A stretch of 64,000 bases of DNA from NCBI GenBank assembly GCA_963663615.1, contig OY760517.1, positions 992,001 to 1,056,000 of the forward strand, read 5' to 3'. Source of the stretch: G963663615 sp963663615. GTDB lineage: Bacteria > Bacteroidota > Ignavibacteria > Ignavibacteriales > Melioribacteraceae. The notes under the pieces were generated by a model. The model saw nothing but the letters and a program-made list of their open reading frames with translations, had not been told where the DNA came from and made no database searches. Each line of letters starts with the position of its first letter. Position 1 is the stretch's first letter. Both the position numbers and the translations under genes were made by a program. This document shows positions 1 to 7,187 of the stretch, one piece after another.

Positions 1-206
1 ATATTCATGATACGGGTGATGTGTATGTAAAAATGACCCTAACCTCGCCTGCGTGTCCGGTTGCCGGTAGTTTACCCGGTGAAGTAAAGGATAAGGTTGC
101 AGCAGTGCATGGCGTAAATGAGGTTTATATTGATCTTGTTTTTGACCCGCCCTGGGACAAGGACATGATGTCTGAAGAAGCGAAGTTTGAACTCGGTTTT
201 CTTTAA
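1..206 (+). CDS. MIP18/SufT-family Fe-S assembly protein, C-terminal part
   Basis: The reading frame is open from base 3 and runs off the left edge, so only the last 68 or so residues are present. The segment carries the family signature TLTSPACP followed by a DPPW motif and a MMSEEAKFELG tail, the typical C-terminal arrangement of MIP18 (formerly DUF59) proteins such as SufT/PaaD-like factors that help mature Fe-S proteins. The cysteine in SPACP is the conserved one of this family. A GTG at 21 could be taken for a start, but the upstream codons continue the conserved pattern (IHDTGDVYVK), so it is internal. The gene lies 30 bases before the bacilliredoxin gene and is probably cotranscribed with it and with the Rrf2 regulator, a setting typical of a SUF Fe-S operon whose earlier genes lie to the left. 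Confidence 0.85.
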   Translation, partial: IHDTGDVYVKMTLTSPACPVAGSLPGEVKDKVAAVHGVNEVYIDLVFDPPWDKDMMSEEAKFELGFL

Positions 207-236
207 AATTAATTAAAAAGTTGAAAGGTTATACTA

Positions 237-770
237 ATGATAAATGCAAAATTAAGACCTCCTATCTATGATCCGGTAGCGGTTCAGCCAATGCGTGATG
301 AGCTAACTTATATGGGCTTTGAAGAAATGACAACCCCCGATGAAGTTAACGCAAAACTTGGCGAAAAAGACGGGAAAGTGAAATTTGTAATAATTAATTC
401 GGTTTGCGGTTGTGCAGCAGGAAGTGCTCGTCCGGGAGCAACACATGCAGCTATGAATGGTAAAATACCGGATATGCTGTTAACCTCATTTGCCGGTCAG
501 GAAAGAGATGCGGTGGATACTGTGCGTAATGAATATCTTAAAGACTTTCCGCCTTCATCACCATCAATGGCGTTGGTTAAGGATGGAGAAGTTTTATTTA
601 TGTTGCCACGTCATCATATTGAAGGCAAATCGGCACAACAGGTTGCAGATGTACTTATTGAGCAGTTCGATAAACACTGTACTAAGGAAGGTCCTTCGGT
701 AAGCGAAGCAGACTATGCAAAACTTGTACATGCAAGAGCATGCGGTTCAAAAATACCATTAAATAATTAG
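237..770 (+). CDS. bacilliredoxin, BrxA/BrxB (YphP/YqiW, DUF1094) family
   Basis: A 177-residue cytoplasmic protein with the CGC active-site motif at Cys57-Cys59 inside NSVCGCAAGSARPG, and the family's second block RHHIEGKSAQQVADVL near residue 130. These proteins remove bacillithiol from S-bacillithiolated proteins by thiol-disulfide exchange. It is longer than the roughly 145-residue Bacillus proteins because of a C-terminal extension ending in a further Cys-containing stretch (HARACGSK). The start is preceded by AAAGG about ten bases upstream. It sits between a SufT-like gene and an Rrf2 regulator, linking thiol repair to Fe-S biogenesis. The window also encodes a BshB1-type bacillithiol deacetylase at 42961-43689, which supports the bacillithiol assignment. 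Whether it is closer to BrxA or BrxB cannot be told by eye. Confidence 0.9.
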   Translation: MINAKLRPPIYDPVAVQPMRDELTYMGFEEMTTPDEVNAKLGEKDGKVKFVIINSVCGCAAGSARPGATHAAMNGKIPDMLLTSFAGQERDAVDTVRNEYLKDFPPSSPSMALVKDGEVLFMLPRHHIEGKSAQQVADVLIEQFDKHCTKEGPSVSEADYAKLVHARACGSKIPLNN

Positions 771-786
771 GAAGAATTTATATTTA

Positions 787-840
787 TGTATGGGCAATTC
801 ATGTCCTTAGACGCCGATTCATCGGAGAATTGCCCGTACA
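787..840. repeat. inverted repeat with nested hairpin between bacilliredoxin and rrf2
   Basis: The arms TGTATGGGCAATTC (787-800) and GAATTGCCCGTACA (827-840) are complementary at 13 of 14 positions. The 26-base spacer contains its own small stem, CCGAT with ATCGG. There is no T-run, so this is not an ordinary terminator. It could be a processing or regulatory structure in front of the Rrf2 gene, or a copy of a dispersed intergenic repeat. Confidence 0.7.
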
Positions 841-860
841 AATAAAAGATAAAAATTATT

Positions 861-1334
861 ATGAAATTTAGTGCACAGGAAGAATACGGTTTAAGATGTC
901 TGCTTACTATTGGCAGAAGTTATGGAAAAGCAGTTACCATACCTGAAATTGCCCGTCTTGAGGGACTTTCGGAGCATAATGTTGCCAAGATGCTGCGTGC
1001 CCTCCGAATTGGCGGAATACTTGATAGCGAACGCGGACATACTGGTGGTTACAAGCTTACTAAGCATCCTGATGAAATAATTATTGGGGATGTTATGAAT
1101 GTACTTGGTGGCAGACTGTATGATGAATCTTTTTGTGCGGCACACCCCGGTAAAAATGGTATTTGCACCAACTCCAGTGATTGTTCAATCCGTTCGCTGT
1201 GGCGTATTATACAGGAAGCTATTGATAACTCAATTGGTAGTCTTACCCTTAGTGATTTGCTAAACTCGGAAGATGATATATTCGGTCTGGTTAATTTTGA
1301 TCTGCCGGATGCCTCATCAGCAACAGCCGATTAG
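861..1334 (+). CDS. Rrf2-family transcriptional regulator with candidate Fe-S ligands
   Basis: A 157-residue protein with an N-terminal winged helix-turn-helix of the Rrf2 type (MKFSAQEEYGLRCLLTI, then SEHNVAKMLRALRIGGILDSERGHTGGY). Three cysteines, Cys92, Cys102 and Cys108, follow the dimerisation helix region, the position where IscR and NsrR bind an Fe-S cluster; here the first spacing is nine residues rather than five. The last 40 residues are a polar tail ending ASSATAD. It lies downstream of SufT-like and bacilliredoxin genes, so autoregulation of an Fe-S/thiol operon in response to cluster status is the natural inference. A terminator-like hairpin follows at 1392. Confidence 0.88.
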   Translation: MKFSAQEEYGLRCLLTIGRSYGKAVTIPEIARLEGLSEHNVAKMLRALRIGGILDSERGHTGGYKLTKHPDEIIIGDVMNVLGGRLYDESFCAAHPGKNGICTNSSDCSIRSLWRIIQEAIDNSIGSLTLSDLLNSEDDIFGLVNFDLPDASSATAD

Positions 1335-1391
1335 AATTTAATAATCTGTAGGGTGGAAGCCCCCTTCCGCCAAAATGTTTAATAGTACAGC

Positions 1392-1428
1392 AAACCTGAG
1401 ATGTTCTTGAAGCATCGCAGGTTTTTTT
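1392..1428 (+). terminator. rho-independent terminator after rrf2
   Basis: A 12-bp stem with one mismatch (AAACCTGAGATG at 1392-1403 against CATCGCAGGTTT at 1413-1424) runs into a T-run at 1422-1428. A smaller GGTGGAAG/CTTCCGCC hairpin at 1352-1371 precedes it. Confidence 0.75.
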
Positions 1429-1470
1429 ATATTGGGTAAACGTTTATTACAATTTATGTTTACATACAGC

Positions 1471-1505
1471 AAACCTCCGAAATTTTGAAAATTTCGGAGG
1501 TTTTT
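1471..1505 (+). terminator. AAACCTCC palindrome with T-tail
   Basis: Perfect 16-bp inverted repeat: AAACCTCCGAAATTTT (1471-1486), one central base, then its complement (1488-1503), followed by further T residues. It is the second of three stacked hairpins of one sequence family and lies beyond the rrf2 terminator, so it may be a repeat copy rather than a needed terminator. Confidence 0.7.
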
Positions 1506-1570
1506 AAAATTGTAAATAATGACGGTAGGAGTACCCTTCTACCAAATATCATTAAAATTTTTAGGATACC

Positions 1571-1604
1571 AAACCTCGTAAGTTTTAAAACTTGCGAGGT
1601 TTTA
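1571..1604. repeat. AAACCTCG palindrome between convergent genes
   Basis: AAACCTCGTAAGTTTT (1571-1586) is followed directly by AAAACTTGCGAGGTTT (1587-1602), a 16-bp palindrome with one G-T pair. It lies just past the stop codon of the minus-strand FAD/Fe-S dehydrogenase. The T-rich side is on the plus strand only, so its role for the minus-strand gene is uncertain. Confidence 0.7.
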
Positions 1605-1621
1605 TTTCATGTAAATACCAT

Positions 1622-4453
1622 CTACTTCTTTGCGGTGGTTACTCGGTCAACAAGGTATAATACCGATTTATAGTACTTACCGGAGTGCATTGAAAGTCCA
1701 ATTTCACACGTTCTGCTTGTTGAGTAACCTTCTTTTGCTTCCTTAACCTGTTCCTTAAGGTTACGTAGGGCAGAGTCATTAAGTTCGGGATAACTGAACC
1801 CACGGTCACCAGCCCAACCACAACAGCCAACATCATGAGGTACAATAACATTATTTGAGCATAATTTGGTTAACTCGTAAAACTTCTCGTCAAGTCCCAT
1901 TTTTTTGCTTGAGCAAGTTGTATGGATACTAACCTTTTCATCAGTTGGAGTAAACTCAAGCTTGTCAACAAGGTAATCGAGAGCAAACTCAATTGGTTCG
2001 TAAATTTTAACTTGTTCATTACGTCCTTTCAGGTACTCCCTGTAGTGGTGCGTACAAGGACTGGTATCGAACAGTATTGGGTACTCAAAATTATTTGATG
2101 CTTCCTTAAGCGATTCGTAAAGCTCATCAGATTTCGTTAATCCCTGTTTTACAAAACCCTTGCTATTAAAAGCCATGCCGCAGCATAATCTCGACATACT
2201 TTCGGGATATATAACCGCATAGCCTGCTTTTTTTAGTAAACGCTGTGTAACTGTTGTTTGCGATACAGCATCGCTATCACCTTTAGCCGGACCCATACTT
2301 CTGCTAATACAGCTCGGGAAGTAAACTACTTTTTGTTCTTCGGGTTGCGGAGGATAGACCATAATTGAATCTGCACCTTTAGGCATATATTTATTCCAAA
2401 GCGGAATTGTATTGCCTGATATTTTCCTCATTCCGGTTGCTGCAGATTGCATTAAGGTTGTACCCATTACAGAGTGGGCAATATTTGCACCGTTCAAGCC
2501 AAGTTTGGCAAGATCAGTAACAAGTCCCATATTCGATTCAACCAAACCAGCAATACTATTACCAAGTCCGGAGGCATTTTCCTCACGAATTTTTTTAATC
2601 ATTTTACCAGTATCAATATCAACAGGACAGCTTGTAGCACATAATCCATCAGTTGCACAGGTATCATTTCCCTGATACTCAAAACTTTTATCAAACTCTT
2701 TAAGTCGCTCTTTATTAGCACCTGTATTCCGAAGATTAACAATTTCGCGCCACGCAACAATACGTTGACGAGGAGTTAGAGTTAAATCCTTTGAAGGGCA
2801 ATTTATTTCGCAAAATCCGCACTCAATACACATATCAATAAGCGGATTAGCTTTTGGCATTGGTTTAAAGTTTTTAAGATGAATTTCCGGATCCTCGTTT
2901 ATAACAACACCGGGATTAAACAGATTTTCCGGATCAAAAAGCTGTTTCACTTTTTTCATATAGTCGTAAGCTTCTTCGCCCCATTCGTATTTAACATACG
3001 GAGCCATATTACGACCTGTTCCATGTTCTGCCTTAAGGGAGCCGTCATATTTTTTTACCACGAGTTCACAAATATCATCCATAAAAACACGGTAGCGTTC
3101 AACTTCTTTATCCGAACTAAAATCTTGTGCAAATACAAAATGAAGGTTACCTACGAGTGAGTGACCCCAAATTATGGTATCGTTATAGCCATGTTTTGCA
3201 AATAATGCCTGAAGATCAAGAACAGCATCGGCAAGCTTTTCGGTAGGGAAGTTAACATCCTCAATTATTACGCTTGTACCCGGTATTCTGGATTTACAAG
3301 CAGAAGGGAATAAACCTTTACGAACGTCCCAAAGTTTCTTGAATTCTTTAGCAACATCGGTAAACTCAATTTCATGCTCTTTTGGCAAGTCCTTAATTGA
3401 GTTTACAATTTTCTCAATATTTTGTTTAAGGGTTTCTTTTTCGAGAGCGGAAGTTTCAACAAGTAAAGCTGCCGCATCATTACCAAGGTCTTTTATATAA
3501 GCCGGAATACCCGGTTTGTCTTCAACCGAACGGAGTGATGCCCTGTCCATAACTTCGGCAGCATCAACCGGCATTTCCTGAAAAATAGGAATTGCACTGC
3601 AAGCCGTATGAATATCAGGGAATAAAATTAGAGCTGATGCCTTATGTGGTAAACTTGGTACGGTGTTAAGAGTAATATTTGTAATACAGCCAAGTGTACC
3701 TTCCGAGCCAATCATAAGATGTTGAATAATCTCAAAAGGATCGGAATAATCAACAAGTGAATTAAGTCCGTACCCGGTAGTGTTTTTCATTCGGTATTTT
3801 TGAGTTATTCTATTACTTAACTTTAAGTTATCAGTAATTTCTTTTGCAAGTTGTTTTACACCGTTCATAAATTCGGGATGCGAATTTGCAAAAGCTGTTT
3901 TACTTGCTTCATCGCTTGTGTCAAGAATAGCACCATCAGGAAAAATAATCCTCATGCTGTTAAGAGTGTTATAAATGTTATTCTTAACACCACTCGTCAT
4001 ACCACTTGCATTGTTGGCAGCAATACCTGCAATTTTTGCCGAGTTAATAGAAGCGGGGTCGGGACCCAGCTTTTTATGATATTTCGACAAAAACAGGTTA
4101 GCATGTGCACCAATCATACCGGGTTGCATTGTAATTGTTGAGGCATCCTCGGCTATTGAATGTTTTTTCCAGTCGGGACCAAATAATACCAGTACCGAAT
4201 CGGAAATTGCCTGTCCGGAAAGACTTGTTCCGGCAGCACGGAATGTTACAGCTATTTTGTGATTATTAGCAGTTTTGATTAACTGCTGCAATTCGTCTTC
4301 GTTATTAACTTTTACAACTATTTGGGGGATAAGTCTGTAAAATCCCGCATCAGTACCATAAGTAAGTTTTCTAAGTTCATCAGTAAAAACTCTGTCCTTT
4401 GGAATAAACTTTCGGACAGAGGAATGAAATTCTTTATAATTTCCAGTTAACAT
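1622..4453 (-). CDS. FAD- and Fe-S-binding D-2-hydroxyacid (D-lactate type) dehydrogenase
   Basis: A 943-residue fusion. Residues about 40-230 form an FAD-binding PCMH-type domain (FRAAGTSLSGQA and GSEGTLGCITNI), followed by the FAD-linked oxidase C-terminal domain (GHSLVGNLHFVF and EHGTGRNMAPYVKYEWG). Two 4Fe-4S motifs follow: CIECGFCEINCP near 545 and CATDGLCATSCP near 605. The end carries CCG-type cysteine-rich domains (LCCGMAF near 758 and GCCGWAGDRGF near 876), as in GlcF, GlpC and heterodisulfide reductase subunits. The layout is that of GlcD-GlcF fusions such as bacterial D-lactate or D-2-hydroxyglutarate dehydrogenases (YdiJ-like), which pass electrons through the Fe-S clusters to the quinone pool. 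The exact substrate cannot be read from sequence. It is 39 bases downstream of the aminopeptidase gene on the same strand. Confidence 0.9.
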   Translation of the reverse strand: MLTGNYKEFHSSVRKFIPKDRVFTDELRKLTYGTDAGFYRLIPQIVVKVNNEDELQQLIKTANNHKIAVTFRAAGTSLSGQAISDSVLVLFGPDWKKHSIAEDASTITMQPGMIGAHANLFLSKYHKKLGPDPASINSAKIAGIAANNASGMTSGVKNNIYNTLNSMRIIFPDGAILDTSDEASKTAFANSHPEFMNGVKQLAKEITDNLKLSNRITQKYRMKNTTGYGLNSLVDYSDPFEIIQHLMIGSEGTLGCITNITLNTVPSLPHKASALILFPDIHTACSAIPIFQEMPVDAAEVMDRASLRSVEDKPGIPAYIKDLGNDAAALLVETSALEKETLKQNIEKIVNSIKDLPKEHEIEFTDVAKEFKKLWDVRKGLFPSACKSRIPGTSVIIEDVNFPTEKLADAVLDLQALFAKHGYNDTIIWGHSLVGNLHFVFAQDFSSDKEVERYRVFMDDICELVVKKYDGSLKAEHGTGRNMAPYVKYEWGEEAYDYMKKVKQLFDPENLFNPGVVINEDPEIHLKNFKPMPKANPLIDMCIECGFCEINCPSKDLTLTPRQRIVAWREIVNLRNTGANKERLKEFDKSFEYQGNDTCATDGLCATSCPVDIDTGKMIKKIREENASGLGNSIAGLVESNMGLVTDLAKLGLNGANIAHSVMGTTLMQSAATGMRKISGNTIPLWNKYMPKGADSIMVYPPQPEEQKVVYFPSCISRSMGPAKGDSDAVSQTTVTQRLLKKAGYAVIYPESMSRLCCGMAFNSKGFVKQGLTKSDELYESLKEASNNFEYPILFDTSPCTHHYREYLKGRNEQVKIYEPIEFALDYLVDKLEFTPTDEKVSIHTTCSSKKMGLDEKFYELTKLCSNNVIVPHDVGCCGWAGDRGFSYPELNDSALRNLKEQVKEAKEGYSTSRTCEIGLSMHSGKYYKSVLYLVDRVTTAKK

Positions 4454-4492
4454 AAAATTTCCAGTATAATATTTCCACCCAATATATTCTTG

Positions 4493-5884
4493 CTAAACTG
4501 CACTACAAGCAGCTTCAACTTCTTCAACTATTTTAGGAATTGGCTTACCAATAATTTCAGGCTCACCATCAGTAACAAGCACATCATCCTCAAGGCGAAT
4601 TCCACCAAAATCGCGATAAGTATCAAGTGCGTTATAGTTAATAAAGTCGGTAAATTTATTTTCAGCTTTCCACAAATCAATAAGCTGAGGTATAAAGTAA
4701 ATTCCAGGTTCGTTAGTAACTGTCATACCGGTTTTTAATTCCTTACCGAAACGGAGGTATGCAGTACCAAAAATGTCACTTCGTTTAATCTTGTCATCAT
4801 AGCCAACAAAATCTTCACCCAAACCTTCCATATCGTGAACATCCAGACCTATTGCATGACCAAGTCCGTGAGGCATAAACAATGCATGAGCACCCTGGGC
4901 AAGAGCATCTTCGGTATCACCCTTCATAATGCCAAGCTCTTTTAATCCGTTGGTAATAGTTCTGCAAGCTTCAAAATGGCAATCGCGGTAAAGAGTTCCG
5001 GCTTTAGTCATGTTGAATGAATTTATATTAGCCTGAAGTACCAGATTGTATATATCCTTTTGCTGTTGCGTAAACTTGCCTGAAACAGGAATAGTTCGTG
5101 TGATATCACTTGCATAATGAAGGTCCGATTCAGCACCTGAATCAAGAACCGCAATTTTACCATCGAGCATAATATTGTTGTGGTGATGGTTATGAAGTAT
5201 TTGTCCGTTTACCGAGAATATCATATGGAACGAAACACCCTGCCCTTTGGCAAGAGTTATCCCTTCCACCGTCCCGGCAATTTCACGTTCCATTAGTCCG
5301 GCACGCATAAGTTTCATAGCTGTAGTATTCATTTCATAACTAATTTCAACAGCTTTTTCCATTTCAGCAATTTCTTCTGAAGATTTGATATTTCTCATAT
5401 CAACAACAGATTTTATAAGAGTTTTGGAAACATAGTTGTTAACAGCCGCAGCTTTAATACCGAGTAATTCTTCAAATTTAAGTTTTGATTCTGCTCTGTA
5501 CTGAGGTAAAAAGTGAATAACCTGACCACTTTTAACAGCTCCATCCAGTACACTAAATAAAGCTTTTGCCGGAGCAGTTTGGTCAACACCAACCAGGTCA
5601 GCTTTTTCGGCAAGGGAGTCATCGAATCCCATCCATACAGCATCATCAACGGTGCGGTCATCACCAAATAGGATAGTACGGTTGTTATCAATATCTACTA
5701 TTGCATCTAATCCGGGCTCATCTATACCGAAATAATACAAAAAAGAGCTGTCCTGTCTGAAGTTATACTCATTGGCAGCATAGTTCTTTGGTGTACTATT
5801 ATTTCCAGGAAAATAGATTAGACCCGATTTTACAAGTTCGGATAATTTTTGTCGCCGTTGTTGATAAGTTTCGGCTGAGAACAT
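4493..5884 (-). CDS. Xaa-Pro aminopeptidase (M24B)
   Basis: A 463-residue protein with an N-terminal AMP_N (aminopeptidase P N-terminal) domain and a C-terminal creatinase-fold peptidase. The dinuclear metal ligands of family M24 are all visible: Asp in LDSGAES, Asp in ASDITRTIPVSG, His in PHGLGHAIGLDVHD, Glu in VTNEPGIYF and Glu in GIRLEDDVLV. It removes N-terminal residues preceding proline and is likely cytoplasmic, since no signal peptide is seen. The start was set at the ATG at 5884 because GGAGG lies seven bases upstream; an upstream in-frame start would add nine residues (MLLLNRRLS) and swallow that site. It fits a peptide-degrading metabolism with the S9, M3 and Tricorn-like peptidases of this window. 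Confidence 0.92.
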   Translation of the reverse strand: MFSAETYQQRRQKLSELVKSGLIYFPGNNSTPKNYAANEYNFRQDSSFLYYFGIDEPGLDAIVDIDNNRTILFGDDRTVDDAVWMGFDDSLAEKADLVGVDQTAPAKALFSVLDGAVKSGQVIHFLPQYRAESKLKFEELLGIKAAAVNNYVSKTLIKSVVDMRNIKSSEEIAEMEKAVEISYEMNTTAMKLMRAGLMEREIAGTVEGITLAKGQGVSFHMIFSVNGQILHNHHHNNIMLDGKIAVLDSGAESDLHYASDITRTIPVSGKFTQQQKDIYNLVLQANINSFNMTKAGTLYRDCHFEACRTITNGLKELGIMKGDTEDALAQGAHALFMPHGLGHAIGLDVHDMEGLGEDFVGYDDKIKRSDIFGTAYLRFGKELKTGMTVTNEPGIYFIPQLIDLWKAENKFTDFINYNALDTYRDFGGIRLEDDVLVTDGEPEIIGKPIPKIVEEVEAACSAV

Positions 5885-5890
5885 TGATAA

Positions 5891-5895
5891 CCTCC
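5891..5895 (-). promoter_or_regulatory. ribosome binding site fixing the aminopeptidase start
   Basis: GGAGG on the minus strand (CCTCC at 5891-5895), six bases before the ATG whose first base is 5884. It decides for this start over the longer frame beginning at 5911. Confidence 0.8.
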
Positions 5896-5911
5896 TGTTT
5901 AATAGTAACAA

Positions 5912-6331
5912 AGTTAATTTATTGTTAAGGTAAAAATATAAAATTAGTTAGATGGTATAAAGGATAAAAAGGATCAGACAGATAATAGTTCAAGAAATAT
6001 TGAAAAAGTAAAAAATATTTATTTAATGGATATGTATATTAGGATGACAATAGTTTGAGTTGGAAGGTTATTGAATAGCAAAAGAAGCAATTTTGCCACA
6101 TTTTTAGAATAAAAAACTAAATTATCGTGTAAAAAATTGGGAAATATGCCGAGGTGATAACAGGAATTGAGGTAGTGGATAGCAAACTATTTTTGGCAAA
6201 ACTGAATAAAAATCTGGAAATATCAAGTAGGGATTTTATTCGTGGCAAGCTGAATATTAAATACAACAGGATACTAAAAGTAGAAGAATAAAAAATTATG
6301 CAACTCTAAATAACTTATTCTAAAGCAGAGA
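5912..6331. other. gene-poor gap with a possible decayed gene end
   Basis: A 420-base AT-rich stretch. On the plus strand a frame open from about 6130 to the stop at 6289-6291 encodes about 50 residues of protein-like composition (ending RGKLNIKYNRILKVEE). It has no ATG and no ribosome binding site; a GTG lies at 6154. The frame is closed further upstream by several stops. It may be the 3' relic of a lost gene. Nothing else is recognisable. Confidence 0.3.
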
Positions 6332-7057
6332 CTATGCTCTCTGCTTTAATATTTCAAAAAGTACAACTCCAGTTGCTACCGATACATTAAGTGATTGTAC
6401 ATTTCCTTTCATTGGTATTTCGGCGAGGTAGTCACAATTTTCAGCAACAAGTTTACGTATTCCTTTTTCCTCGTTACCCATAACAATTGCTGTCTTACCC
6501 GAATAATCAATTTCGGTGTAGTTTTTATCTCCGCCAAGTTGTGTACCGGTAATCCAGTAACCTCCATCTTTAAGACCCTTCATTGCATTTACAAGATTAT
6601 TTACCTTGCAGATGTTAAGAAACGAAACAGCACCTGCAGAAGTTTTTACAGCAGTTTCTGTAATAGAAGCACTTTTGTTAGATGTTATAATTACTCCGTC
6701 AACACCTGTGCATTCGGCAGTACGTAAAATTGCACCCAGGTTATGTGGATCCTGAATGCTATCCAGCAGTAGTAGTAGCGGGTCTGTTTTTGATGATATT
6801 TTACCAAGTAGCTCACCAAGTGAAAGGTAAGTTATATCGCTTATACTTGCTATTACACCCTGACTTGAATCAGCATTTTCCATACTTGCGAATTTTTTCG
6901 TTGGTACTTCGTTAACCTTAACACCGGCTTTTTTTGCGTAGTGTTTAATTTTATCAATAATACCACCTTTTAAACCGTACTGTATATAAACAACCTCAAT
7001 TTCGTTTTCAGCATGAATTGCTTCAAGAACAGGTTTTCTGCCGTAGATATATCTCAT
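6332..7057 (-). CDS. rlmB: 23S rRNA (guanosine-2'-O)-methyltransferase RlmB, SpoU/TrmH family
   Basis: A 241-residue protein with an N-terminal substrate-binding L30e-like domain (YGRKPVLEAI at the start) and a C-terminal SPOUT methyltransferase domain. The three SpoU motifs are visible: DSIQDPHNLGAILRTAEC near residue 93, VMGNEEKGIRKLV near 190 and IPMKGNVQSLNVSVATGVVLFE near 212, which form the knotted SAM site. RlmB methylates G2251 of 23S rRNA; the length matches that enzyme. Related TrmH-family proteins with other RNA targets remain possible. It appears monocistronic. Confidence 0.9.
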   Translation of the reverse strand: MRYIYGRKPVLEAIHAENEIEVVYIQYGLKGGIIDKIKHYAKKAGVKVNEVPTKKFASMENADSSQGVIASISDITYLSLGELLGKISSKTDPLLLLLDSIQDPHNLGAILRTAECTGVDGVIITSNKSASITETAVKTSAGAVSFLNICKVNNLVNAMKGLKDGGYWITGTQLGGDKNYTEIDYSGKTAIVMGNEEKGIRKLVAENCDYLAEIPMKGNVQSLNVSVATGVVLFEILKQRA

Positions 7058-7157
7058 CCGTTACCCGAAAAATAATTAAATAGTGAAATGTAATATTCCT
7101 GAGAACAGATGCAAGAAATATAATTTATGAAGAATTTTTGTTGAGGGCATGAAGAAA

Positions 7158-7178
7158 GGCGGACAATAACTGTCCGCC
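7158..7178 (-). terminator. hairpin after the S9 peptidase gene
   Basis: GGCGGACA (7158-7165) pairs perfectly with TGTCCGCC (7171-7178) around a 5-base loop, ten bases beyond the stop of the minus-strand S9 peptidase gene. The following minus-strand bases are only moderately T-rich. Confidence 0.6.
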
Positions 7179-7187
7179 AAAATTTAA

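Noticed and set aside
1639..1851. Many secondary frames within long genes, such as those opposite the dehydrogenase and Tricorn-like genes
   Set aside because: They lie wholly inside well-supported genes, lack ribosome sites and show no domain-like sequence.
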